Part shown: positions 1 through 8,707 of the stretch, in pieces
Layout of the letters: the number at the start of each line of letters is the position of its first letter
Numbering within the stretch: the stretch's first letter is position 1
NCBI RefSeq assembly: GCF_003663825.1
Contig: NZ_RCCC01000001.1
Location: 2,550,501-2,614,500 of the forward strand
Length of the DNA: 64,000 bases
From: Acidovorax sp. 106
GTDB lineage: Bacteria > Pseudomonadota > Gammaproteobacteria > Burkholderiales > Burkholderiaceae_C
Direction of reading: 5' to 3'
Program-made: the position numbers and the translations under genes
The notes under the pieces: generated by a model
Seen by the model: only the letters and a program-made list of their open reading frames with translations
The model's database searches: none
Told to the model about the DNA's origin: nothing

Positions 1-942
1 GTTCATGCGCACGGTGGAGTTGAGCTCCTCCATCGATGCCGCGGTCTCCTCCAGAGCGCTGGCCTGTCGCTCGGTGCGCGCCGACAGGTCATCGTTGCCC
101 TGCGCAATTTCGCCAGACGCTGCAGAGACGCTGGCTGCGCCATTGTGCACTGCGCTGACCAGCGTCACCAGCGCGATTTGCATGCTCTTGAAGCCGTGCA
201 ACAACTGCGCGGTTTCATTGGTACCCCGTGCCTCGATGTGCTGTGTCAGGTCACCCTGGGCGATTGCGTCCGAAAACGCAATGGCGCGGCGCAGGGGCTG
301 GGAGATGGAGCGAATGACCAGGTACCCGAACACCAGGGCGAGTGCAATGCTGATGAACAGCGAGGCGATCAGGCCAAAGGCCATGCCCTGATAAAGAGAC
401 TCTGATTGCTCATATTCTGCTTTGGCGATGTCCAGTTGCACCTGCACCAGCTTGCCCAGCACGTCCTGCAAGGGGTCCAGGGCTGGGTACATCTCTTTGG
501 CGGCATAGGCGGTCAGCGCTGCCGTGTCCCCAGCTTTCAAAATTTGCTCCAGGCGGTTCACCGAGGTGTCCGCTGTGGATTGCAGTCTCCTGAACTGCCC
601 CACCAGCTGCACTTCTTGCGCCACCAGTTCGGTCGCCAGGTAGGCGTTCCATTGCTCCTGAATGTCCTTGCGTGCTTGCGCCACAGACTGCAAGCCTTGC
701 GCAGGGGTCATGGCTGCATCTCTCACTTTGTGGGCGGTGTCGACGATGTTGATGGCGTACGCGTCAGAGACCAGCTTGATCTGCTTGAGGGGCACCACGC
801 GGTCTTGGTAGACGGTGTTCAGCCCCTGATTGGCCCGTTGCATGCCCAGCAGCCCTGCGGTGCCGATCACCGCAGTCAAAAGGCACAGCGCCGCGAGCAG
901 CAATGCCAGGCGGGTTGAGATGCGGATGTTGTCGAGATGCAT
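1..942 (-). CDS. Methyl-accepting chemotaxis protein, C-terminus outside the window
   Basis: Inner-membrane chemoreceptor that signals to CheA through CheW. The 314 residues present start at the ATG at 942 and stay open to base 1. They begin with a short cytoplasmic stretch (MHLDNIRISTRLA) and a first membrane segment rich in Leu and Ala. A periplasmic helical region follows with no Cache-like motifs, which suggests a four-helix-bundle sensor. Next come a second membrane segment (SLFISIALALVFGYLVI), a HAMP region (ISQPLRRAIAFSDAIAQGDL) and the start of the methylation helix (GNDDLSARTERQASALEETA). The conserved hairpin tip is off the left edge. The gene lies 91 bp downstream of cheW in the same direction, so the two probably share a transcript. 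The ligand cannot be read from the sequence. Confidence 0.93.
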   Translation of the reverse strand, partial: MHLDNIRISTRLALLLAALCLLTAVIGTAGLLGMQRANQGLNTVYQDRVVPLKQIKLVSDAYAINIVDTAHKVRDAAMTPAQGLQSVAQARKDIQEQWNAYLATELVAQEVQLVGQFRRLQSTADTSVNRLEQILKAGDTAALTAYAAKEMYPALDPLQDVLGKLVQVQLDIAKAEYEQSESLYQGMAFGLIASLFISIALALVFGYLVIRSISQPLRRAIAFSDAIAQGDLTQHIEARGTNETAQLLHGFKSMQIALVTLVSAVHNGAASVSAASGEIAQGNDDLSARTERQASALEETAASMEELNSTVRMN

Positions 943-1033
943 GGCAGTACCTTTTTCCAACGGTCAAAACAGTCAGACCCGCGGTGCAGGTGTGCGGCTT
1001 GGAAATTTCTTGCGCCCTTGGCCTGCCGGGGTC

Positions 1034-1555
1034 CTATTGCACGGATTCTTCTTGCGCAGCCATCACCGTGTCCTGCAAGAACTTTTCGATGTCCAGCAGG
1101 ATGAGCATGCGGTCGTCCACCGAGCCGATGGCCAGCAGGTGCTCGGGGTCGAAGTTCGAGTCCAGTGCAGGCACGGGGCGCAGTTGCGAGGGCTCCAGCG
1201 TGAGCACGTCCGAGACGCCGTCCACCACTACGCCGATCACGCGCTGGCCAATGTTCAGCACGATCACCACGGTGAGGTGGTTGTATTGCACTTCGCTCAC
1301 ACCCAGCTTGATGCGCAGGTCGATGATGGGAACGATCACGCCGCGCAGGTTCACCACGCCCTTGAGGTGCTCGGGGGCGTTGGCGATGGTGGTGGGCTTT
1401 TCGTAAGAGCGTATTTCCTGCACGCGCAGGATGTCCACCCCGTATTCCTCGTTGGCAATCTTGAACGCCAGAAATTCTCGAATGTCGGTCAGAACTCCAA
1501 TCCTTGCAGAAGATGTGGCAGAGGATGAAGGTGTGGCTGTTGCGGCGTTGATCAT
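1034..1555 (-). CDS. cheW: Chemotaxis coupling protein CheW
   Basis: Adaptor that joins chemoreceptors to the histidine kinase CheA in the signalling array. The protein has 173 residues, of which about the first 25 are Ser/Ala/Thr-rich and variable. The CheW fold begins near REFLAFKIANEEYGVDI. Family landmarks are VQEIR, the receptor-contact stretch LKGVVNLRGVIVPIIDLR, and VVVDGVSDVL. The length is normal. A good sigma-70-type promoter lies just upstream at 1593-1622. The neighbouring receptor gene suggests the pair works together. A CheV is excluded because there is no receiver domain. Confidence 0.95.
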   Translation of the reverse strand: MINAATATPSSSATSSARIGVLTDIREFLAFKIANEEYGVDILRVQEIRSYEKPTTIANAPEHLKGVVNLRGVIVPIIDLRIKLGVSEVQYNHLTVVIVLNIGQRVIGVVVDGVSDVLTLEPSQLRPVPALDSNFDPEHLLAIGSVDDRMLILLDIEKFLQDTVMAAQEESVQ

Positions 1556-1592
1556 CGGACACCCCGTCTTAAATGATAAAAATGTGATTCAA

Positions 1593-1622
1593 ATTCTATC
1601 GATCTTGTAGATTGTGTGTCAA
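1593..1622 (-). promoter_or_regulatory. Promoter for cheW
   Basis: Read on the minus strand there is a TTGACA box (1617-1622), an 18-bp spacer and a TAGAAT box (1593-1598), about 37 bp before the cheW start. This matches sigma-70 better than the sigma-28 promoters common for chemotaxis genes. Confidence 0.6.
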
Positions 1623-1704
1623 ATTTTTCAAATTAAATTTCTTCTGCGGCGTTGGTCCTTGGTGGTTTTTGTGTTCGGGTGACGGCTGCCTGCACAATCC
1701 GGGG

Positions 1705-2943
1705 ATGAAAACGATCCGACTCAAGCAAGGCAAGGAGCGCTCGCTGCAGCGCCGCCACCCGTGGATATTTGACTCCGCCATCGCCAAAGGCGGTGGCGAC
1801 AGTGGCGAGACGGTGCGCGTGGAGTCGCACGAAGGGCAATTTTTGGGCTGGGCCGCGTTCAGCCCCAACTCGCGCATCCGGGCGCGGGTGTGGAGCTTTG
1901 ACGAAACGCAGCGCATTGATGCTTCTTTTTTCATAGCTGCTTGCGCTCGTTCCATAAGCGCTAGAGCCCGATTTGATGTGAAAAGCGATGGTGTGCGGCT
2001 GGTGCACGGTGAGTCCGACGGGCTGCCTGGCCTGATCGTGGACCGCTATGGCGACACGCTGGTGGCCCAGTTCACCAGTGCGGGCACCGAGCGCTGGAAG
2101 GCGGTGCTGGCCGATGCCTTGCTGCAGGCCACGGGCTTAAGCAAGCTGTATGAGCGATCAGACGCCAACGTGCGCCAACTCGAAGGGCTGGAGCCCGCCA
2201 CGGGCTGGCTGCGGGGTGGGCCCGTTGCTGGGCAGGCCGAGCCGCCGCTGGAGCTGACCATCCATGAGCACGACTGGCGCCTGACGCTGAACATCGCCGA
2301 GGGCCACAAAACCGGCTTTTACCTGGACCAGCGCGACAGTCGCAAGCGTTTTGCCGACTGTGTGCAGCGGCTGAACCTGCGCAAGGTGCTCAACTGCTTT
2401 TGCTACACCGGTGGCTTCAGCGTGGCGGCATTGGCGGGCATGCAGGCCGCGCAACGTGCGGGCGGGCAGGGCGGTGGCGAGGTGACATCCATCGATTCGT
2501 CCGGCCCCGCGCTGGAGCGGGCCCGCGCCCATGTGCTGCTCAATGGCTTTGATGCGGAACAAGCCAAGTTCATGGATGCGGACGTGAACGCATCGCTGCG
2601 CCAGTTTCTGAAAGACGGCGTGCGCTTTGACGCCATCGTGCTTGATCCGCCCAAGTTTGCGCCCACTGCGGCGCACGCTGACCGCGCGGCGCGGGCCTAC
2701 AAAGACATCAACCGCCTGGCGCTGCAGCTGCTGGAGCCGGGCGGCGTGTTGTTCACCTTCTCGTGCTCGGGCGGGATCAGCGCCGATCTGTTCCACAAGA
2801 TCGTGGCCTCTGCCGGGGCCGATGCGGGGGTCGACGGCTACATCACCGAACGCCTGGGGGGCGCACCTGACCACCCGATGACATTGGAGTTTCCTGAAGG
2901 GGAATACCTCAAGGGCCTGGTGGTGATGCGCAAGCCAGGCTGA
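1705..2943 (+). CDS. rlmI: SAM-dependent 23S rRNA methyltransferase, RlmI-like
   Basis: Probable 23S rRNA cytosine-5 methyltransferase of the RlmI/COG1092 family. The 412 residues open with a PUA-like domain (MKTIRLKQGKERSLQRRHPWIF). A Rossmann SAM domain follows: KTGFYLDQRDSR, then VLNCFCYTGGFSVAA as motif I, and the catalytic-loop motif VLDPPKFAPT. The cysteine of NCFCYTGGF is a family landmark. I chose the ATG at 1705 because the PUA domain starts there; the frame stays open upstream to 1612. Residues around 74-91 (ASFFIAACARSISARA) are encoded by a copy of the dispersed repeat described in the findings. RlmI is the best family match, but the exact target base is inferred. Confidence 0.88.
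   Translation: MKTIRLKQGKERSLQRRHPWIFDSAIAKGGGDSGETVRVESHEGQFLGWAAFSPNSRIRARVWSFDETQRIDASFFIAACARSISARARFDVKSDGVRLVHGESDGLPGLIVDRYGDTLVAQFTSAGTERWKAVLADALLQATGLSKLYERSDANVRQLEGLEPATGWLRGGPVAGQAEPPLELTIHEHDWRLTLNIAEGHKTGFYLDQRDSRKRFADCVQRLNLRKVLNCFCYTGGFSVAALAGMQAAQRAGGQGGGEVTSIDSSGPALERARAHVLLNGFDAEQAKFMDADVNASLRQFLKDGVRFDAIVLDPPKFAPTAAHADRAARAYKDINRLALQLLEPGGVLFTFSCSGGISADLFHKIVASAGADAGVDGYITERLGGAPDHPMTLEFPEGEYLKGLVVMRKPG
1924..1975 (+). repeat. Dispersed palindromic repeat, copy A (inside rlmI)
   Basis: Contains TCATAGCTGCTTGCGCT, an 8-nt loop, AAGCGCTAGAGCCC and an ATTT tail. It is read through in frame and encodes a short hydrophobic then Arg/Ser-rich segment of the PUA-side linker. Confidence 0.8.
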
Positions 2944-3334
2944 AACCTGGTCTCTTTCGCGCCCAGGTATTGCCGCAGTCGCGCTGCCAGTGTCCCGAGT
3001 AGGAAGTTCGTTGATGAAATGAAGAGGTCGAAATCGTCGTCAGGCAAGGCGCAAACCGCAGCGATAGCCGTCGCTATTGCGAGGATGTGCACGCAGCATG
3101 GCGGCGATTCTCGGCATCTTTGTGAAACGAATCTCCAACTCGGGACACTAGCTACAAATGGCATCGCGCCATGCAACTGTGCCTGCCGGCGTTGTAACCG
3201 CCAGAGAGCCCCTGTGCAGGTGGGTGGGCCGCCGTGCCCCGCCGCAATGGGCCTGGCGGGGACGTTTGGAGCGGTTGGAGGCGTGCCCGTAGAGCATCTT
3301 CAGGCCCTGCACAGGGCATTGCCTAGGGTCAATC
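2944..3334 (+). other. Intergenic region without a gene
   Basis: This 391-bp gap lies between two convergent genes. No ORF has family features. A block at about 3030-3150 contains a short hairpin (ATAGC-CGTC-GCTAT) and does not look coding. I see no T-tract terminator for either flanking gene. Confidence 0.5.
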
Positions 3335-4465
3335 TCAGTCTGTCGCGCGTCGCCGCAGCAGCGCCATCACGAACAAGGCCCCGATGCCCGCCGTGACGAT
3401 GCCCACCGGCAACTCCTGCGAGCCCAGCAGCGTGCGTGCCACCAGATCGCTGGCCAGCAGCAGTCCGGCCCCGAGCCCTGCTGCCAGCGGCAGGAAAGCG
3501 GCATGCAGGGGCCCCGACAGCCGCCGCGCTAGATGCGGCACCATCAGGCCTACGAAACCGATCACCCCGGCCAGCGCCACGCAGCAGGCGGTTGCCACTG
3601 CGGCCACCAAGAAGGCCTGGGTGCGCAGCCGCTCGGGCGCGATACCCAGGCTGTGGGCCGTGTCGTCGCCGGCCAGCAGCGCATCCAGCGAGCGGTGGCG
3701 GCGCCAGACGAATCCCATGCAAAGGCCCAAGCCCAGGCACGCCAGCCACAGGTTGTCCCACCGCGCCAGCCCCAGGCCGCCCAGCGACCAGAACACCACG
3801 GCATGAGCCGCCCGCTGGTCGCCAGCAAAGACCAGCCCGTGCGTCAGTGCGCCGAACAAAAACGACACCGCCAGCCCGGCCAGCACCGTCTGCGCGGGCC
3901 CCTGTCCGCCCGCTCGGCGCACCAGCAGCAGCACGGCGCCCGACGCCACCGCAGCCCCGGCGAACGTGGCGGCCGGCAGCGTCCAGGCGCCCAGCCATTC
4001 GCCGGTCAACGTGAGGACGGCCACGGCACCTGTGGAGGCGCCCGAGGACAGGCCGAACAGGAACGGATCGGCCAGGTCGTTGCGCGTGGTACTTTGCAAC
4101 AGGCCGCCCACCACGGCCAGCGTGGCGCCCACCAGCAGCGCCAGCACCACTCGCGGCAGGCGCAGGTCGCGCACGATGGCCTGCGCCATATCACCCGCTG
4201 GCGCGCCGAACACACCGGCCCAGGGCCCCGCCAGCGCCGCAGCCGCCTCGCGCCACGACACGGGCGCACTGCCTACCGTAAGCGACAGCATGGCCAGCAG
4301 CACCAGGGCCAGTACGATTCCCAGCGGCACCGCGCGGCTTAGCGCGTCCGCCGGCAGGACCATGCGGCGTAGCGCGACCCCTAGAGTCACCGTGCGGCGT
4401 GGCGCGACTCCCTTAGTCACCGCGCGGCGTGGCGCGGTGTGGGCCTGCTCCCCCGGCGGCGTCAT
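3335..4465 (-). CDS. FecCD-family ABC transporter permease (metallophore uptake)
   Basis: Inner-membrane permease of the BtuC/FhuB/FecCD family, moving a chelated metal from the periplasmic binding protein into the cytoplasm. It has 376 residues and a string of hydrophobic segments. Family motifs are LRLPRVVLALLVGATLAVVGG, SGASTGA, and the ATPase-contact region GFVGLMVPHLARRLSGP near the C-terminus. The first 35 or so residues are an unusual Arg/Thr/Val-rich tail encoded by a 30-bp tandem repeat, so the true start could be the Met at about residue 35 (MVLPADALSR). It lies 10 bp after the binding-protein gene and is the last gene of the operon. The substrate is not determined. Confidence 0.93.
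   Translation of the reverse strand: MTPPGEQAHTAPRRAVTKGVAPRRTVTLGVALRRMVLPADALSRAVPLGIVLALVLLAMLSLTVGSAPVSWREAAAALAGPWAGVFGAPAGDMAQAIVRDLRLPRVVLALLVGATLAVVGGLLQSTTRNDLADPFLFGLSSGASTGAVAVLTLTGEWLGAWTLPAATFAGAAVASGAVLLLVRRAGGQGPAQTVLAGLAVSFLFGALTHGLVFAGDQRAAHAVVFWSLGGLGLARWDNLWLACLGLGLCMGFVWRRHRSLDALLAGDDTAHSLGIAPERLRTQAFLVAAVATACCVALAGVIGFVGLMVPHLARRLSGPLHAAFLPLAAGLGAGLLLASDLVARTLLGSQELPVGIVTAGIGALFVMALLRRRATD
4361..4440 (-). repeat. Three degenerate 30-bp tandem repeats in the permease 5' end
   Basis: The segments starting at 4361, 4391 and 4421 share a near-identical block (CATGCGGCGT, CGTGCGGCGT, CGCGCGGCGT), each followed by a GCGCG block. The period is exactly 30 bp, so frame is kept. 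They encode the repeated tripeptide-like pattern of the permease N-terminal tail. Confidence 0.75.
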
Positions 4466-4475
4466 GGCGTCTGCC

Positions 4476-5474
4476 TCATGGTGCCTGCCGCAGGGCGCGG
4501 GCCAGCTTTTCGATGGCGTCGATGTTGGCGGGCCCGGGCGTTAACTCGGCATAGCGCAGCGTGACGAAGCGGCGCTGGCGCACGGCCTCAGTGAGCCGCA
4601 TGGCCGGGTGGGCCTGCAGAAGGGTCTGAAGGTGCTCCGGGCCCTGGCCGTTTTGGTAATCCAGCAGCACGATGACCTGCGGGTTGCTCGCTGCAACCGT
4701 CTCCCAGGCGCTGGTGCCCCAGCCCATGGCCACCTCGCCCAGCACGTTGCGCCCACCTGCGGCCTCGATCAGGGCCGTGGGCATGGCGGCGCGGCCCGCA
4801 GTGAAGGGCTTGTCCTCGCCCGAGTCGTAGACGAACACCCGCGGCGGCTGCGGCAGTGCTGAGCGGGTCGCGGCCCGGACCCGCTCATGCCATTGCGCGA
4901 TCAGCCGCTCGGCCTGCGCACGGCGGCCAAATACGGTGCCCAGGCGCAGCATGTCGCCGTACAGCAGGTCCATCGTGGCGTGCGGTTTCTCGCCGAGCAC
5001 GTGCGCGCAGCTTTCGGTCAGGATCAGCGTCTGGATCCCGTGTGGCGCCAGGGTGGTCGGGGTCACCTCGCCCCCGGGTTGCATGCCGTAATACCACCCG
5101 GCGAAGAACAGATCGGGCTTGGCGGCCAGCAGCGTTTCCAGCGTCGGGTATTTGGGGGCCAGTTCCGCAATGTTTCCCAGGCTGCGCAGGAACGCCGCAT
5201 CGGCCTTGTACCAGCCGGTGATGCCCGTGACGCCCACCATGGAGGACTGCAGCCCGAGCGCCATGGCCATCTCGACCATGTTCAAGTCGTGCACGACCAT
5301 GCGTTTGGGCGGCGCGGCGATGCGCAGCGTGCCGCCGCAGTTGGGCACGGTGACGGGAAACCCTGGCACCACACCTGTGCCCTGCGCCAGCGCGGTGCCC
5401 GCGCCGCCCAGCAGACAGGCCACGGCAAGCGCCCCATAGCAGGCGATCGCGCAACGCCGCAGTACGCGCCTCAT
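4476..5474 (-). CDS. Periplasmic binding protein of a metallophore ABC transporter
   Basis: Class III (FhuD/BtuF/FecB-type) substrate-binding protein of 332 residues. A signal peptide with an Arg-rich start, a hydrophobic core and an AxAQ-like cleavage region (GTALAQG) is visible. The mature protein starts the typical fold with RMVVHDLNMVEMAMALGL and continues with PTLETLLAAKPDLFFAG. The start at 5474 is preferred over a longer ORF because it overlaps the ATPase stop in an ATGA junction. It works with the ATPase and permease on either side and with the TonB receptor. The ligand could be an iron siderophore or another metal chelate. BtuF is possible, but nothing specific to cobalamin is visible here. 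Confidence 0.9.
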   Translation of the reverse strand: MRRVLRRCAIACYGALAVACLLGGAGTALAQGTGVVPGFPVTVPNCGGTLRIAAPPKRMVVHDLNMVEMAMALGLQSSMVGVTGITGWYKADAAFLRSLGNIAELAPKYPTLETLLAAKPDLFFAGWYYGMQPGGEVTPTTLAPHGIQTLILTESCAHVLGEKPHATMDLLYGDMLRLGTVFGRRAQAERLIAQWHERVRAATRSALPQPPRVFVYDSGEDKPFTAGRAAMPTALIEAAGGRNVLGEVAMGWGTSAWETVAASNPQVIVLLDYQNGQGPEHLQTLLQAHPAMRLTEAVRQRRFVTLRYAELTPGPANIDAIEKLARALRQAP

Positions 5475-6247
5475 GCCGCCGCCTTTCGCTCGAACGACCA
5501 CAGCATGCCGCTGTGGCGCGGGTGCCGCGTGTGAACCAGCTCCATGCCGAACACGTCGGCCACGCGGTCGGCGCCCAGCGCCTCATCGGGACTGCCGGTG
5601 GCCACCAGGGCGCCACGGTTCAGAACCCAGACCCTGTCAGCGAACGAAGGCACCAGGCCCAGCTCGTGCAGCGCGGCCACCACGGTAATGCCGAGCCCGC
5701 GCACCAGGGCCAGAAGGTCGGCGCGGGCCGCGAGGTCAAGGTGGTTGGTGGGCTCGTCCAGCAGCAGCAGTACGGGCTGCTGCGCCAGTGCGCGTGCCAG
5801 GTGCGCACGCTGGCGCTCGCCACCCGACAGGCTGGACAGCGCCCGGTGCGCCAGGGCGCTGAGCCCGCAGGTGTGCAGGGCTTGGTCTACCGCCTGCGCG
5901 TGTTCCGTGCGGCCAGCGCGGTGCTGGTGGGGCAGCCGCCCCAGGGCGACGTAGTCGTGCACGCGAAAGGCGAGGTCGGCGGTTTCGGTCTGCCCCAGCA
6001 CGGCGATGTGCCGCGCACGCTCGGGCGCCGGCCAGGCTGCTAGGTCGTGCCCCAGCACGCTCACCCGGCCCTTGGTGGGCATGGCCCTCGCTCCCAGCAG
6101 CTTCAGCAGCGTGCTCTTGCCGGCGCCGTTGGGGCCGACCAGGGCCACGCATTCGCCGTGGGCCGCACTGGCGTTCACACCGTGCAGCAGCGGGCGCCCC
6201 TGCGGCGTGCAAAAGCTCACGCCTTCGGCTTGTAGCAACGTCTGCAT
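5471..6247 (-). CDS. ABC transporter ATPase, FecE/BtuD type
   Basis: Energising ATPase of the metallophore importer, 258 residues. Walker A is GPNGAGKST at 38-46, the signature LSGGE is at 140-144, and Walker B LLLLDEP is at about 160-166. A switch histidine follows in ALHELGL. The start codon lies 1 bp after the TonB-receptor stop, and the stop overlaps the binding-protein start, so the four genes form one operon. All catalytic motifs are intact. Confidence 0.95.
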   Translation of the reverse strand: MQTLLQAEGVSFCTPQGRPLLHGVNASAAHGECVALVGPNGAGKSTLLKLLGARAMPTKGRVSVLGHDLAAWPAPERARHIAVLGQTETADLAFRVHDYVALGRLPHQHRAGRTEHAQAVDQALHTCGLSALAHRALSSLSGGERQRAHLARALAQQPVLLLLDEPTNHLDLAARADLLALVRGLGITVVAALHELGLVPSFADRVWVLNRGALVATGSPDEALGADRVADVFGMELVHTRHPRHSGMLWSFERKAAA

Positions 6248-6248
6248 G

Positions 6249-8450
6249 TCACAGCGTCCAGCGCAGTGCCAGCTCTAAGCTGCGCGGCGCGCCGAGCAGG
6301 ATCTGGTCTGGGTAGAACGGATCGGCCCATGCCGCATACACGCGGTTGGTCAGGTTGCGACCGCGCAGGGTGAGCTGCACGCCGCGTGCGACGTCCACTG
6401 CCAGGGCGGCGTCGAGTGTGGTGTAGGCAGACAGCCGCACGGTGTTCGCATCGCTGTGGAACCGCTCGCCCACATGCCGCAGCGAGGCAGACACCTGCAC
6501 CGGCACGTTGGCCACGAAGCGGTAGACGACGCCGGCATTGGCGACCACGCGCGGAGCGTTGGGCGGTGTGTTGCCCGAGAGCGAGCCGCCACCGGCCAGT
6601 GTGTAGTCTTGGTAGCGCGCCCGGTTCAGCGCGAGGTTGGACCACAGGTTCCAGTGTGCATCGGGCCGCAGCGCCAGCGATGCCTCGGCCCCGCGCGACT
6701 GCAACGCCCCCGCCACGGCCAGCGACTGCCCACCCTGCGCGGCATAAACGTTGCGGCGCTCGGTGTCGTACACGGCGAACGTCCAGGCGCCGCGGTCTTG
6801 CCAGAACGATTGCTTCACGCCCGCCTCCAGGTTGCGCGTGCGGGTCAGGTCCAGCGGCTGCGTGCCGCGCAGCAGGAACAGGTTGTTGGCCGCCACATCG
6901 GCGCCCGTGGCGTATTGGCCGTAAAGGGTGGTGCCCGCCGCCGCCCAGGTCACGCCCAGGCGCCCCGTGGTCGGGTGCCAGGTCTTGTCGAAAGGAAAGC
7001 CCGTGCGGGAAACGCCCGCAGCATCGGTCGACGTGCGCGACAGCTCGATCGATTCATGACGCAGCCCGCCGATCAGCGCCCAACCCGGCGCCACCGAAAA
7101 CCGGTCTTCCAGCGCTACAACGGTGTTGCGCACCCCGCTCGTCTGCCACTGCCGGGTGAGTGGGCCGTAGGTGCCGCGCTGCGGGTCTACCAGGCTCACG
7201 CTGTCGCCCGGAAAGTTGGCGGCGCCTGGGCGGGTCAGGTCGAGGTTGCTGGTTTCCAGCGCCGCCACCCAGCGGTTGTCGCGCCCGGCGATCTGTCCGT
7301 CCCACTGCAACTCGGTTTTCTGGCCCACCGAGGTCTGGTCCTGCGCCACATAAAAGCGCTCGCGGTCCACCAGGCCTGTGCCCGCGTTGAACGCCGCGAT
7401 CTCGTTGTTGAACCAGTTGCGCGTGGCCGTGTAGCGGTAGATCTGCGTGCGCAGCGTGAAGGCGCTGTCGATGCTCCAGTCCATGCCCGTGCGCAGCCAG
7501 GTCTCGCGCGCGTCGTTGCGGTTGTCCAGCACGTTGTAATTGGTGCGCAGCGTGCGCCGGTCGATCGTGACCGGGCCGAGCGCACTGCCGTTGAAGCCCG
7601 ACGTGTAGCTGCCGGACACCACGCCGCCCTGGTGCTCAACGCTCGGCGCGGCGGCGGACACCAGCGGCGTGCCCCAGTAACTGCTGCCCCGGTCGCGCTT
7701 GATCTCCCCGGCCACGAAGAACTTCAGGCCCTGCTGCACATGCCAGTCCAGCCCGCCCGACAGGTGGCGGTTGTGCTGGTTCGTGTCCTGGACGGGGCCA
7801 TCGCTTTGCGAGCCGGTCAGGTCGATGCGGTAATCCAGATCCTTCCAGGCGGTGGTGCCGCCCGAGCCCAGGCGAAGGCGCCGTTCGCCGAACGAACCTG
7901 CGGCCGTCTCGACCTCTGTTTCCACCGGGCCGCGTTGCGGCGCGCGGGTGACGAAATTCACCGCCCCGCCCGATGCGCCCTCGCCCGACATGAGCGAGGC
8001 CGCGCCTTTGAGAAATTCGATCCGTTCCAGGTTGGCCGTGTCCATGACACGCGACGTCATGTTGGGCGGGCCGATCTTGATACCGTTGTAGAGCGTGTTG
8101 ATTTGGCTGTTGGCAAAGCCGCGCATCGAAAACGCACTGGGTTCGGCCGGAAAGTCCCCGGCCGTCACGCCCACGGCGGACTGCGCCGCTTCGGTGACGG
8201 TGCGCAGTCCGCGTTCGGCCAGCACCTGGCGGGAGACTACGTCGATGGACGCCGGCGTTTCGCGCACTGACAGACCCAGGCGGGACGCGCCCTCGGCGGG
8301 TTGGTCCAGCGCGCCCGGCAGGGCTTGCTCTTTCACGACCACCGTGGGCAAGGCGGCGGTGCTGTTGCCCTCCTGGGCCATGGCGCAGGGCGCAGAAAGC
8401 GCCAGCAAAGGGGATAGCCAGAGAGAAGCTGTGGGGCGGAGCGGTCGCAT
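6249..8450 (-). CDS. TonB-dependent outer-membrane siderophore/metallophore receptor
   Basis: Outer-membrane gated channel for a metal chelate, 733 residues from the ATG at 8450. A signal peptide ends near PCAMAQE. A TonB-box-like PTVVV follows, then a plug domain (RETPASIDVVSRQVL, MRGFANSQINTLYNGI, LERIEFLKGAASLMSGEGASGG) and a 22-strand-type barrel ending in the aromatic strand LELALRWTL. The plug resembles the ferrichrome/ferric-siderophore class (FhuA/FcuA). The longer ORF that begins at 8861 reads through the tandem repeat and is not credible. This is the first gene of the import operon, and it diverges from a COG0523 GTPase gene with a possible shared operator. The metal may be iron or zinc. 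Confidence 0.93.
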   Translation of the reverse strand: MRPLRPTASLWLSPLLALSAPCAMAQEGNSTAALPTVVVKEQALPGALDQPAEGASRLGLSVRETPASIDVVSRQVLAERGLRTVTEAAQSAVGVTAGDFPAEPSAFSMRGFANSQINTLYNGIKIGPPNMTSRVMDTANLERIEFLKGAASLMSGEGASGGAVNFVTRAPQRGPVETEVETAAGSFGERRLRLGSGGTTAWKDLDYRIDLTGSQSDGPVQDTNQHNRHLSGGLDWHVQQGLKFFVAGEIKRDRGSSYWGTPLVSAAAPSVEHQGGVVSGSYTSGFNGSALGPVTIDRRTLRTNYNVLDNRNDARETWLRTGMDWSIDSAFTLRTQIYRYTATRNWFNNEIAAFNAGTGLVDRERFYVAQDQTSVGQKTELQWDGQIAGRDNRWVAALETSNLDLTRPGAANFPGDSVSLVDPQRGTYGPLTRQWQTSGVRNTVVALEDRFSVAPGWALIGGLRHESIELSRTSTDAAGVSRTGFPFDKTWHPTTGRLGVTWAAAGTTLYGQYATGADVAANNLFLLRGTQPLDLTRTRNLEAGVKQSFWQDRGAWTFAVYDTERRNVYAAQGGQSLAVAGALQSRGAEASLALRPDAHWNLWSNLALNRARYQDYTLAGGGSLSGNTPPNAPRVVANAGVVYRFVANVPVQVSASLRHVGERFHSDANTVRLSAYTTLDAALAVDVARGVQLTLRGRNLTNRVYAAWADPFYPDQILLGAPRSLELALRWTL

Positions 8451-8565
8451 GGTGGGATGGAAAGGAGCAAGGAGTGGCCGCCAAAAGCGAGCCGGATTGG
8501 AAGGTGTGTAAATGGCAGGCCGCAGCAAAGCTGCTACGGAGGGGGCCGGCGCGAGGGGGTAAAAA

Positions 8566-8642
8566 GGGATGAAAAAGGGATGAAAAAGGGATGAAAAAGG
8601 GATGAAAAAGGGATGAAAAAGGGATGAAAAAGGGATGAAAAA
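8566..8642. repeat. Seven tandem copies of an 11-bp A-tract repeat
   Basis: The unit GGGATGAAAAA starts at 8566, 8577, 8588, 8599, 8610, 8621 and 8632. A decayed eighth copy (GGGGATAAAA) follows. A5 tracts spaced 11 bp apart are close to one helical turn, so the DNA should be curved. The array lies 116-192 bp upstream of the TonB-receptor start. Confidence 0.97.
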
Positions 8643-8707
8643 GGGGATAAAACACCCGAAGGTGAGTTTGCTTGTTATTGCAACTGAGTTGCGACAGTGG
8701 ATTTTAG

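Noticed and set aside
3335..8450. Assignment of the TonB/ABC operon as cobalamin uptake (btu)
   Set aside because: No cobalamin riboswitch blocks are visible upstream, and the receptor plug resembles siderophore receptors. The cob genes are 44 kb away. The substrate is left open.
8566..8642. CRISPR-like repeat
   Set aside because: The units are only 11 bp and directly adjacent with no spacers, and there are no cas genes.
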